Shown here: positions 1 through 7,036 of the stretch, piece by piece | Layout: each line of letters begins with the position of its first letter | Numbering within the stretch: the stretch's first letter is position 1 | Source of the DNA: Lachnospiraceae bacterium | Lineage (GTDB): Bacteria; Bacillota; Clostridia; Lachnospirales; Lachnospiraceae | NCBI GenBank assembly: GCA_004552595.1 | Contig: SFNX01000011.1 | Coordinates: 1-28,802, forward strand | Direction of reading: 5' to 3' | Length of the DNA: 28,802 bases | Made by a program: the position numbers and the translations under genes | Notes under the pieces: generated by a model | What the model saw: only the letters and a program-made list of their open reading frames with translations | Database searches by the model: none | Told to the model about the DNA's origin: nothing

Positions 1-51
1 GGAATCCAAGAACGAATACAAACATTTATCGATTCTAAAGAGTCTCAGTAG
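1..51 (+). CDS. Possible C-terminal end of an upstream gene (partial)
   Basis: Frame 1 is open from the window edge to TAG at 49-51 and would encode a 16-residue tail beginning GIQERIQTFI. A rho-independent terminator overlaps the stop and continues just after it, as expected for the end of a plus-strand gene. Frame 2 is also open, to 250, but it runs through the terminator and has no recognisable content. The fragment is too short to assign to a family. An integrase from the same element is possible but unsupported. Confidence 0.3.
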   Translation, partial: GIQERIQTFIDSKESQ

Positions 52-76
52 TCATAATGACAACTGGGGCTTTTTT
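44..76 (+). terminator. Rho-independent terminator
   Basis: The stem pairs CTCAGT (44-49) with ACTGGG (63-68), then after one mismatch GTCA (51-54) with TGAC (58-61). A C and six T residues (71-76) follow. It is oriented to stop plus-strand transcription entering from the left. Confidence 0.7.
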
Positions 77-120
77 ATACCCCGAAATAAAGCGGTTACA
101 CTAAACGCAAGCAGTTTTCT

Positions 121-197
121 CTATAACAAACGCAAGAACTTGCCAAAAACGAAGGAAGCAGAGGATTTGATTCTGCTACCTTCATTTTTTGTTATAG
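121..197. terminator. Bidirectional terminator nested in a longer inverted repeat
   Basis: The inner stem pairs GAAGG-A-AGCAGA (151-162) with TCTGCT-A-CCTTC (172-183). Six T residues follow at 185-190, and on the minus strand a five-T run lies just beyond the stem. A separate perfect 10-bp inverted repeat, CTATAACAAA (121-130) and TTTGTTATAG (188-197), encloses it. It sits between a plus-strand gene entering from the left and the minus-strand gene ending at 252, so it would serve convergent transcription. The 9-mer AAACGCAAG also occurs twice nearby, at about 103 and 128. Confidence 0.65.
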
Positions 198-251
198 TTC
201 AATACGTTCTATTTTCTATATCCGGTGATTATTATTTATATATTTCTTAGC

Positions 252-1625
252 CTATTCTACTAGCTTTAATCTACCTGTTACATTTGTGATAACAATACTA
301 AAACTAGGATTTGATGGTGGATATGCACCTATACTTGCTGTCGTGAGTTTATCTTTAGCAGAACCTGTACCATTCTCTGAAAGTTTTATTTGACATGGCT
401 CTGGAGCTCTATCGTTCCAATCACCTCCATGTGCAATAATATTAAAGCTTATAACAACATCTTCGTATTGTACATCTTGTAATGATGATGCCGTTATTGT
501 GCAATAAGTCCATGCTCCACTTCCATAGAATACACCATCAAAGTATTGCGGATCATATGTTACAGCACTATTTGATATCGAAAGTTTTATATACTGATCT
601 ATATTGTCCTTTGTCAACTTTGACCTTTCAGCCAATTCTTCCTCTTTTTTTAGTTGCTCATCTGTTTTTACATCTCCTAGAGTAGCTAAATATTCCTCTC
701 CACTTTTATTGATATCATCAATATCTTCACTTGAATCTATTTTTGCCACATATTCAGATAGTAAAACCTTAATCTGTTCTTGTTGTTCCTCTCTATATTT
801 ATCCAGTTCCGTTTCACTGTTTATCTTGTCTTTTACAACTTTTCGCTGGTTTTCCAACCACTCAGCTTTAAGAGAATCTATTGTATCTAAATCATCATTC
901 GCTTCATATATACTTATAGCGGCTTCATAATCACCACCCGTAATATAAGCATTTGCTATAGTATACCAACAATCTTTAATTTCCTCAGATAAATTCGAAT
1001 TCTCTGAAACAGCGCCTAATGACTGTATAGCATCATCACATAAACCATCTGCAGCTAAACTGTTGGCCTTTTCTATACAAACTAAATCATATTTATCTTT
1101 ACAGTCTGCGTAAGATATGATTGAAGAATATAACTTTAATGCCTTATCATATTCACCATTTTCAAAATATTTATTGGCTTTCCCATAAAATGCTTCTTGA
1201 TTTTTCTCATAGGCATCTTTATAATCCCCCAATTCTACAAACATAGCACTGGCTTCATCATACTTTTCATCCGCTAATAACTTATTTGCTTTATTGTATG
1301 TAACTCCCATCCTAATTTCTGGGATCACTATTTTTATTCCCAATATTAAAATAATTATAGCTGCTACGACACCTAAGCAAATTATAAGTTGTTTCTTTCC
1401 AATCTTGATAGAATCTGATTTTTTAATGTGAATATCACCATTTGCCTCTGCTTTTATGGATGTTACACCACCAGCGCTCTCATCATTGTCTTCGTTTACT
1501 GTTCCATCTGTTGATTCTAAATTATTAATAAATGAATCTTTAATATTGAATCCACATCCTGGACATGCCGCTGCATTACTTGATACATTTTCTCTGCCAC
1601 ACTCTGGGCATTTAATTAGTGCCAT
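252..1625 (-). CDS. Zinc-ribbon, single-membrane-span, TPR-like repeat protein
   Basis: The 457-aa product opens with a zinc ribbon (C6, C9, C21, C24; CxxC-x11-CxxC). A charged linker leads to one membrane span at about residues 79-101. Residues about 107-260 contain helical repeats of the TPR type (NKANKLLADEKYDEA, YFENGEYDKALKLY). A lysine/glutamate-rich helical part and a C-terminal domain of about 115 residues, apparently beta-rich, follow. The zinc ribbon is probably cytoplasmic and the repeats outside, but topology is inferred. The start is set by a strong GGAGGAGG about 6 bases before ATG. It is the last cargo gene before the nested terminator on the left. The function is unknown; a scaffold or sensor role would be a guess. 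Confidence 0.8.
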   Translation of the reverse strand: MALIKCPECGRENVSSNAAACPGCGFNIKDSFINNLESTDGTVNEDNDESAGGVTSIKAEANGDIHIKKSDSIKIGKKQLIICLGVVAAIIILILGIKIVIPEIRMGVTYNKANKLLADEKYDEASAMFVELGDYKDAYEKNQEAFYGKANKYFENGEYDKALKLYSSIISYADCKDKYDLVCIEKANSLAADGLCDDAIQSLGAVSENSNLSEEIKDCWYTIANAYITGGDYEAAISIYEANDDLDTIDSLKAEWLENQRKVVKDKINSETELDKYREEQQEQIKVLLSEYVAKIDSSEDIDDINKSGEEYLATLGDVKTDEQLKKEEELAERSKLTKDNIDQYIKLSISNSAVTYDPQYFDGVFYGSGAWTYCTITASSLQDVQYEDVVISFNIIAHGGDWNDRAPEPCQIKLSENGTGSAKDKLTTASIGAYPPSNPSFSIVITNVTGRLKLVE

Positions 1626-1760
1626 TATATCCTCCTCCAGCTTACTATTCCTATTGATATTTTCTTTTATCCGCTATTTTATCACAACTATATATAATTC
1701 AATTATTTAGATTTATACATGTAATTAATAATATATACCCCCATAATCAATACCTACATA

Positions 1761-2429
1761 TTATAAATTAGAGCTTACATAGCTTACAAATCCTTCTATC
1801 TTCTCTTGGGTTGTTCCACCATACATTTTCTCTAACATTACGTATTTATTCAATTCCTCTGTTATTTTTATATAAGTATCATCTTCAACCAAAGTAAGCT
1901 CATTCCATATAGCTTTTATTTCTGAAAATCTTTGACATTCCTGACATTTAACTATAAATATTCTATATTGCGATGCAACATCATCTCCCATTAAAGCAAT
2001 TTGTTCTTCTATTCTACGTTGTCTTTCTTCTTCCTTCTTTTTGATTTCCTCTTCTTTATCATCCCGCAATTTTCTTTCAACTGTGTTGGGGTTGAAATCT
2101 GCTAATTGTTCTATTCTAACAGCGGTTGCTGTCATTGAAACCATAATTAAGTCACCTAACTTGCTGCTTTCGAAATCCACACCAATAAGTGCGTTAGCCC
2201 CTGCCTTTTGAGCGTTCTGTTCAACTCGTTTTCTCAGTTTTGTTTTTATATCATTCAATCTATCTGTTATCTCTGTAGCCTCAGAGCCAGTAATACGTGA
2301 AAAAGCATTATCTATAGTTGATGTAATGGCTTTTCCTAAGCCAATACCCACAATTATCTCATCAAATACGACATCAATGTATTCTGTTATAACATATCCT
2401 TGAAAATCAAATCCTGTTGTAATCTTCAT
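1761..2429 (-). CDS. YbjQ-family (UPF0145-like) domain protein with a coiled-coil tail
   Basis: Residues 1-110 have the look of the YbjQ/UPF0145 family (often called a putative heavy-metal-binding domain): a start TTGFDFQGY, a glycine-rich segment followed by a long helix, and AGANALIGVDFE. A charged helix (KKKEEERQRRIEEQ) and a roughly 70-residue C-terminal extension follow. I chose the ATG at 2429 because GAGGTGA lies 6 bases upstream; a start 7 codons earlier has no such site. YbjQ proteins form pentameric rings in solved structures, but their role is not established. It belongs to the cargo of small genes, about 45 bases after the 62-aa gene. Confidence 0.75.
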   Translation of the reverse strand: MKITTGFDFQGYVITEYIDVVFDEIIVGIGLGKAITSTIDNAFSRITGSEATEITDRLNDIKTKLRKRVEQNAQKAGANALIGVDFESSKLGDLIMVSMTATAVRIEQLADFNPNTVERKLRDDKEEEIKKKEEERQRRIEEQIALMGDDVASQYRIFIVKCQECQRFSEIKAIWNELTLVEDDTYIKITEELNKYVMLEKMYGGTTQEKIEGFVSYVSSNL

Positions 2430-2474
2430 ATTCGTCACCTCTTTATGCAAAATTCACCCAAAAAACAGTTATAT

Positions 2475-2663
2475 TTACACTAGATATCTTCTTAAATCTA
2501 TACCTTGATTCTGTGCTAGCTGAACCAAATCCTCTGGTTCCATTTTCTGAATATCAATAGCCTCAATTAGCATTCCACCTAATCCAGCGCCGAAGTAGCC
2601 TGCTAAGTTTTCGCTCATCAAATCATTACGTAATCTATCTATATCTATTGTTGTAAATCCCAT
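2475..2663 (-). CDS. Small conserved-type hypothetical protein, 62 aa
   Basis: This is a 62-residue, mostly helical protein. Its features are DIDRLRNDL near the N-terminus, a glycine-rich middle (GAGLGGM) and a C-terminal MEPEDLVQLAQNQGIDL ending RRYLV. I have a memory of similar short Clostridia proteins that open with DRFRNDLIDY and end in a GFDL-type helix, but cannot verify it. A weak AAGGTAAA precedes the ATG. The gene lies between the DUF2971-like gene (29 bases upstream) and the YbjQ gene, so co-transcription is likely. No function can be assigned. Confidence 0.6.
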   Translation of the reverse strand: MGFTTIDIDRLRNDLMSENLAGYFGAGLGGMLIEAIDIQKMEPEDLVQLAQNQGIDLRRYLV

Positions 2664-2692
2664 ATTTTACCTTATCTTAATTTATTCTGTTT

Positions 2693-3460
2693 TCATCTAT
2701 CTTTAAGATGAAAATTGCAACGCAAATCACTTTGGTCAACCTTACTTATCCCATATAATTCAAACTCAGTCCGATAGGCCTCCTTATCTGTTATCTCTGG
2801 AGATAACAAAATTCTTTTCTTGTTATTTTTCAAGTTAGTTATTGGGATTGCAACTCTATTATAATCCATAATATCATTCATAATAATTACAAGTCTAAAC
2901 TCCTTTTCATAGTGCCACTGTTCCCTCTTTATAAATATCTCATCTGTTTGTAAAATTGATTCATCTGTTTGCTGTATGGCGTACTTACCTCGGCATCTAT
3001 ATCTATTTCCTTTTTTATACCTTATCCAACCGTATTCTACACTAAAATAATCATTAGAAAGTTCTACACCTTTATCATAAGATTTGGACTCACTATCGAA
3101 ATTAAATGCCCTAATCACATTAATACTACTAATCCAATCCCTAAATCCCCCCTGGGTTATAGCAAGTGCACAACCTTGTTGCTCAAGCCCTCCATACAAC
3201 AGCCACATTGGTAATACATCAATATTTGAATTGCAAAATGATACTGAATATATTTTTTTAGGATCATTATATTTCAAATCCTTTTCATCCAAGTCATTCA
3301 GATTTGTAGAGTCCAGTCTCGTAAGCCATATTTCATTATTTTCTAAAATAGATTTTATTTTGGTAACATTTGAATAATGATAAAACCTCTCCTTTGAAAA
3401 CTCTTTAGCCTTCCCATTCATAGTAATACTAACAAGCTCTGTATAATTGCATGCTCTCAT
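2693..3460 (-). CDS. DUF2971-like protein
   Basis: The 255-aa product has the sequence pattern I associate with DUF2971: FYHYSNVTKIKSIL and WLTRLDSTNLND near the N-terminus, then VSFCNSNIDVLPMWLLYG, and near the C-terminus EQWHYEKEFRLVI. No signal peptide or membrane span is seen. The ATG at 3460 is preferred because GGGGTGG lies 5 bases upstream; a GTG three codons earlier would sit inside that site. It is an accessory gene beside two very small proteins. The biochemical activity of the family is unknown to me. The N-terminal H-x-x-N-IL pattern and late EKEFR resemble ADP-ribosyltransferase folds only loosely. Confidence 0.65.
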   Translation of the reverse strand: MRACNYTELVSITMNGKAKEFSKERFYHYSNVTKIKSILENNEIWLTRLDSTNLNDLDEKDLKYNDPKKIYSVSFCNSNIDVLPMWLLYGGLEQQGCALAITQGGFRDWISSINVIRAFNFDSESKSYDKGVELSNDYFSVEYGWIRYKKGNRYRCRGKYAIQQTDESILQTDEIFIKREQWHYEKEFRLVIIMNDIMDYNRVAIPITNLKNNKKRILLSPEITDKEAYRTEFELYGISKVDQSDLRCNFHLKDR

Positions 3461-3530
3461 AATTTCCACCCCATCTTTCGCATTTATTCATATTCTGAAG
3501 TCAGCAATCATATAAATTACTATTACATGC

Positions 3531-3707
3531 TTATGAACAGTTTCTACTTATTACAATGGTGTCACCTTTTAATTCATCCTTATGAATATCATAATAAACG
3601 CTTTCTATCTCTTCCTTAGGAAATTGTGCAAATGCCGAAACTAATCCTTCTAAATCGATTCCACACCTTGCCATGCCTTCCACGGCTCTTCTATCTTGTT
3701 CCCTCAT
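3531..3707 (-). CDS. Small hypothetical protein, 58 aa
   Basis: This short reading frame starts ATG AGG GAA CAA and encodes 58 residues (MREQDRRAVEGMARCGIDLE..., ending VISRNCS). GGAG lies 9 bases before the ATG. The sequence is helical, with a core EGLVSAFAQFPKEEIESVY that could pack as a small bundle, and a short strand-like end. It lies 70 bases upstream of the DUF2971-like gene in the same orientation and just after a terminator, so it may be the first gene of the left cargo operon. No family recognised. Support is from the ribosome binding site, length and plausible composition only. Confidence 0.55.
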   Translation of the reverse strand: MREQDRRAVEGMARCGIDLEGLVSAFAQFPKEEIESVYYDIHKDELKGDTIVISRNCS

Positions 3708-3747
3708 TCTCTATTTCTCCACTATCTACCATTAAAATAATAATAAC

Positions 3748-3780
3748 ATAAAAACACCCAAGCTTTAACACTTGGGTGCT
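3748..3780 (-). terminator. Rho-independent terminator
   Basis: A perfect 8-bp stem pairs CACCCAAG (3755-3762) with CTTGGGTG (3771-3778). An A-rich stretch on the plus strand (3748-3754) gives the T-run on the minus strand. It ends transcription coming from the recombinase remnant and the Jag-N gene, separating them from the 58-aa gene. Confidence 0.8.
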
Positions 3781-3795
3781 ACCATTACTACATAA

Positions 3796-4064
3796 TTAAA
3801 TTGTTTCTATTATCTCAGTTTCATCTTTGAAGCTTACCACTATATTCTTCTTACTATAGACCATAAAGCAGCTTATTGTCCCAACCCAAAGGTCTGCATC
3901 AAATTCCGATATAACTTCTATATTGTTATTCTCAAGCATTTCTTTGTATTGCCTTAACTTGCTACCTTTAGCTTCCTTTCCCCTATCTGTCTAATGGTTC
4001 TCTCATATGATCTTTTCTTGGTTTCATACTCATTTACCATCCTGTCATATTTTTCGTATACTCT
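3796..4064 (-). pseudogene. Remnant of a serine recombinase C-terminus, frameshifted
   Basis: Two frames together read like the tail of a large serine recombinase. One frame (about 4064-3979) gives YEKYDRMVNEYETKKR and then RTIRQIGERKLKVAS before a stop. One base shifted, the next continues KLRQYKEMLENNN and then ISEFDADLW, MVYSKKNIVVSFKDETEI and a stop at 3796. The FDxxLW, VYS and FKDGTEI-like elements are typical of the C-terminal ends of clostridial transposon recombinases. A further in-frame stop lies upstream and no catalytic domain remains. I read it as a decayed insertion or the trace of an earlier integration event. Confidence 0.7.
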
Positions 4065-4083
4065 TCTTTATTATGTTTATATG

Positions 4084-4689
4084 TTAATTAAGAAACGGCG
4101 TCAAACCACATTCTATCAATAATTTGTTTAAATCCGCTAATGCTCTTTCATACTCATTTTTCTTTGACATCTCATCAGCCTGCTTATTAAAATTATCATG
4201 ATAAGCATCCTTTAATTCACTTATTGTCTTCTGGTTATTTAATTCCTTCTGAATAACCGTAGCTGCACCAAATATACCAGACCCAGTTAGCCCATTTGCT
4301 ATACCTCCAGCAATATATGGATCGACAAGAGAATTTTCAAGGTTTCGTGTTTTATCGGCACTGACATTACTCATAATATGACTCATTCCATATAATGCTT
4401 TCGCATTATTGTATTTCCTTAATAATTCTTGATATTCTGCTTCTCTACCTTTTGTTTTTATTACATCTAATCTAAATTTTTCTGCGTTTCTTTTGGCGTC
4501 TTCAGCCGTTTTGAGTACATCATTAATTTTTGCATTGATTATAGCTTCCCTTGCTCCAATTCCTAGAAAACCGTTTGAACCTTTGTCAATAACCTCATAT
4601 GATAATTCATCCTGCTTTATATCAAATTCTCGACATGCCTTTTTAATCGCCTCGTTTACTGTTTTTCCTGAAACCTTTATGTACTCCAT
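4084..4689 (-). CDS. Jag N-terminal-domain protein without KH/R3H domains
   Basis: Residues 1-55 match the Jag N-terminal domain: EYIKVSGKTVNEAIKKA, then YEVIDKGSNGFLGIGAREA. This domain normally heads KhpB/Jag, an RNA-binding cell-division protein, where KH and R3H domains follow. Here the rest (201 aa in total) is a charged coiled-coil, a glycine-rich nonpolar stretch at about 123-145 (DPYIAGGIANGLTGSGIFG) and more helix. AGGAG lies 9 bases before the ATG. It is alone between two terminators apart from the recombinase remnant. It probably relies on the Jag-N fold for protein contacts rather than RNA binding; that is inference. Confidence 0.75.
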   Translation of the reverse strand: MEYIKVSGKTVNEAIKKACREFDIKQDELSYEVIDKGSNGFLGIGAREAIINAKINDVLKTAEDAKRNAEKFRLDVIKTKGREAEYQELLRKYNNAKALYGMSHIMSNVSADKTRNLENSLVDPYIAGGIANGLTGSGIFGAATVIQKELNNQKTISELKDAYHDNFNKQADEMSKKNEYERALADLNKLLIECGLTPFLN

Positions 4690-4808
4690 AACTCACGACT
4701 CCTAATAAATTGTTTTATACAAATACTTCAAACTATACTGCCCAACATATGATTTAATTGTATTTATAACTTATATAATAATATCATAAATGTATTATTA
4801 ATAAAAAT

Positions 4809-4835
4809 AGACGTTCCAGTTCTCCTGGAACGCCT
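4809..4835 (-). terminator. Rho-independent terminator of the mobilization operon
   Basis: The perfect 8-bp stem CGTTCCAG (4812-4819) / CTGGAACG (4825-4832) is lengthened by three further pairs. It is followed on the minus strand by ATTTTTATT. It starts 10 bases after the stop of the coiled-coil membrane protein gene. Confidence 0.8.
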
Positions 4836-4844
4836 ATGACCAGT

Positions 4845-5882
4845 TCAACTATATAACAAACCTTCATATATGCCTCTTGCCATAATCATACTAACCTGAA
4901 ATAAAATCCATACTACTACCAGATTCCATCCTACAAATGTCAACCTATCCGCCACCCATACAATCAATATCATTGAAACTAGCATTGTAATTACCATTGG
5001 AAAATCAAACTTTCCATCACTATATGCCCAGAATATAAACACAAGAACCGCTCCTGAAACAACTGCTGCAATTGCAAGCTGAATAACTATTACTAATATG
5101 ATAAGAAACACAGCTAGTAATATCCAGCATGCACGATTGTCCTGATGATTTGTTAAGCTCCATGCATCACCGATAATTTCAGAATTAGCCTCGACTACTT
5201 CTCTAAAAAATGTATATACATTATTAAAGATTACAGCTATATCATTTCTCATTCGATCTGAGCTTAATAGCTTTAGCACTGTTACTACAAAACCATATAT
5301 AATAGCAGCTAATGTCACACCATATATCGCACTTTTCTTTTGCTCATATTCATCTTTTATACTAGCAACTTTTATATCATATTCTTTTTGCATCCCCAGT
5401 TCCGCAACATCTGTAAGCTCTGTTGCCTTAATAAGGATTTCGTTATCCATATTCAATTCTCGTTCTTTGAATACAGATTCTTCCTCTTTTAGATGAATTA
5501 TCAAATCAACAGCCTGGTTCTTTTTGTCAATGAGTTCAGCTCCATAAGACGATAGTTTTATCTCGCAGTCTCTTTTTGTTCTTTCTTCGCTTTTCTTCGA
5601 TTTCTCGATCTCTTCTTTCAGCCTCTCGTTGTCTTTCAGTATCAAGTCTGCGCTGTTCAGCTTCTCTATCAACTCGCTCTTTTGCTGAAGCTCGCTCTTT
5701 AGCATTGAGATTATCGATGAAAGCTCTGCTATCTTCTTTTGCTGGTTCTCTATTACTTCCTTCTGCTTTGATATAATAGTCAAGCTCTGAGAAGTACTGT
5801 TCGAGTTCTGCGTTTCTTCTATTTTCTTCTTGCTCTGCTCTGGCTCTTTCTTCTCTGATTGCCTTCTGTCGTTCAAATTCAT
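4845..5882 (-). CDS. Coiled-coil membrane protein encoded overlapping the relaxase (DUF6040-like)
   Basis: The 345-aa product has a long lysine/glutamate coiled-coil (about residues 35-185) and then membrane spans at about 186-207, 252-288 (probably two), 295-311 and 318-335. Architecture and position beside a relaxase fit a family I recall as DUF6040, though I cannot check it. The start is well supported: AGGAGG lies 9 bases before ATG at 5882, inside relaxase codons reading GKEAL. The first 115 codons are read in a different frame from the relaxase end, so 347 bases code twice. A role in mobilization, such as membrane anchoring or coupling, is inferred from context only. Confidence 0.75.
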   Translation of the reverse strand: MNLNDRRQSEKKEPEQSKKKIEETQNSNSTSQSLTIISKQKEVIENQQKKIAELSSIISMLKSELQQKSELIEKLNSADLILKDNERLKEEIEKSKKSEERTKRDCEIKLSSYGAELIDKKNQAVDLIIHLKEEESVFKERELNMDNEILIKATELTDVAELGMQKEYDIKVASIKDEYEQKKSAIYGVTLAAIIYGFVVTVLKLLSSDRMRNDIAVIFNNVYTFFREVVEANSEIIGDAWSLTNHQDNRACWILLAVFLIILVIVIQLAIAAVVSGAVLVFIFWAYSDGKFDFPMVITMLVSMILIVWVADRLTFVGWNLVVVWILFQVSMIMARGIYEGLLYS

Positions 5883-6675
5883 GTATAAGCGCCTCCTTTC
5901 CTATGTTCATATTGAAGGTTTTTGATATATTCGTATCTCTTACTTTTTCACCTTTTTCATTTTCAAATGTTATGTTCTTTCTTTTATCAGTCCAGTTCAC
6001 CTTCCAGCCCCTATCCTGCATTGCATTAATAAAATCTGAAATACTTTCACAAATATCTTCAAGTACCTCTAGTATTGCTACAGCACAGTCAGTAACATAG
6101 CTTTTTCTACTGCCATCATTTAATAGGTTGTACTTATCTTTAGACCAGGCAATAAGCTCACCCTGTTCTATACTTTCACCATTAAAATGTCTTCCTTTTT
6201 CCGCAATAGACAGTTCTCTATCCTTACAAATCTGATTAGTAAGATCTTTCATTCTCTGAAGGTCTTTTCTACTGTTGTGCAGTTTTCTGCCATCAACATA
6301 GCTCACAGTATTTGTTACTATATGAATATGAACATGCTCTCTATCCTTATGCACTGCTATTACAGACTGATGATCAGGAAACCACTTTTCTGCAAATTCC
6401 TTACCAAACTCCAAAGCTTCCTCTGGTGTTATATTTTCATCCTTATGAAATGAAATAACATTGTGGTTATAAAGTCTTCCACCGAGCTTATTCCATATCC
6501 TTTTTTCTTCCATAAAAGCGTTATAAGCATTATTCCAGTTAAGTTCATCTGGAGCAGGCCCTGTCATATATGTAAGTATCTCTTCTGTCTTACTAGGCTT
6601 TAGTACATACTCTATACAGTTCCTCATACCCGCTTTAGATTTTGACGACCTATTGATTGTCTTGTTGATTGCCAA
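5536..6675 (-). CDS. MOBP-type relaxase / mobilization nuclease
   Basis: The product would nick oriT and pilot the strand during conjugative mobilization. The 379-aa protein has a possible catalytic-tyrosine motif near the N-terminus (CIEYVLKPSKT, Tyr23) and the metal-binding histidine motif HKDREHVHIHIVTN (H109, H114, H116, H118, N122), typical of relaxase family PF03432. The C-terminal third (from about residue 255) is an Arg/Glu-rich helix. The start is TTG at 6675 with GGGAGG about 9 bases upstream. It overlaps the end of mobC by 52 bases, indicating translational coupling, and its own last 347 bases overlap the downstream membrane-protein gene. At 379 aa it is a short relaxase without a primase or helicase domain. 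Confidence 0.88.
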   Translation of the reverse strand: MAINKTINRSSKSKAGMRNCIEYVLKPSKTEEILTYMTGPAPDELNWNNAYNAFMEEKRIWNKLGGRLYNHNVISFHKDENITPEEALEFGKEFAEKWFPDHQSVIAVHKDREHVHIHIVTNTVSYVDGRKLHNSRKDLQRMKDLTNQICKDRELSIAEKGRHFNGESIEQGELIAWSKDKYNLLNDGSRKSYVTDCAVAILEVLEDICESISDFINAMQDRGWKVNWTDKRKNITFENEKGEKVRDTNISKTFNMNIGKEALIHEFERQKAIREERARAEQEENRRNAELEQYFSELDYYIKAEGSNREPAKEDSRAFIDNLNAKERASAKERVDREAEQRRLDTERQREAERRDREIEEKRRKNKKRLRDKTIVLWS

Positions 6676-7004
6676 ATGTCATCAACCTCCCTTTTAACAT
6701 CCACAACCTCTCTTTCTATTTCTTTTAACTTATCAGCACTTGGTATAATGCCTTTACCATTAGCTACATGAGCTATCTGATTTAGGTTGGTTCCCATTCC
6801 TCTTAGCTGCTTATCTATATCTAAAAGCAATTTTGATTGCTCCTTCATTTCCTGTACATCATCAGCTGATGAAACTTTCCCATTCAATGTAGCATTTATG
6901 ATATAAGCAGATTTTGTCTGACCTGATTCTTTTATTCTTTCTTGAAGCACCTTATATTCTTCATCCGAATACCTGATGCTTACACAGTTACTTCTATTAC
7001 GCAT
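6624..7004 (-). CDS. mobC: MobC-type relaxosome accessory protein
   Basis: This 126-aa protein starts with a ribbon-helix-helix-like segment (VSIRYSDEEYKVLQERIKESG and the helix after it). It carries the MobC signature LRGMGTNLNQIAHVAN at about residues 68-83. MobC proteins bind and melt DNA near the nick site and help the relaxase. AAGGAG lies about 10 bases before the ATG. The gene directly follows the hairpin-rich tract, which is where oriT is expected, and its end overlaps the relaxase start. Confidence 0.85.
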   Translation of the reverse strand: MRNRSNCVSIRYSDEEYKVLQERIKESGQTKSAYIINATLNGKVSSADDVQEMKEQSKLLLDIDKQLRGMGTNLNQIAHVANGKGIIPSADKLKEIEREVVDVKREVDDIWQSTRQSIGRQNLKRV

Positions 7005-7036
7005 ACAGCATCATCTCCTTGTTAATACATCTATTA

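Noticed and set aside
44..76. Similarity between the left-edge terminator and the tRNA-Gln terminator as attachment-site copies
   Set aside because: Both contain CTCAGTAG, ATAATG and ACTGGGG before a T-run, but they lie in opposite orientations, whereas integration duplicates should be direct. Stems of this kind are also common terminators.
2..250. Plus-strand open frame of about 83 codons at the left edge
   Set aside because: It runs through two terminators, has no start or ribosome binding site in view and no recognisable content.
5576..5776. Plus-strand frame inside the relaxase/membrane-protein overlap
   Set aside because: It is antisense to two coding frames, is Ser/Leu-rich as expected from the complement of Arg/Glu codons, and lacks a ribosome binding site.
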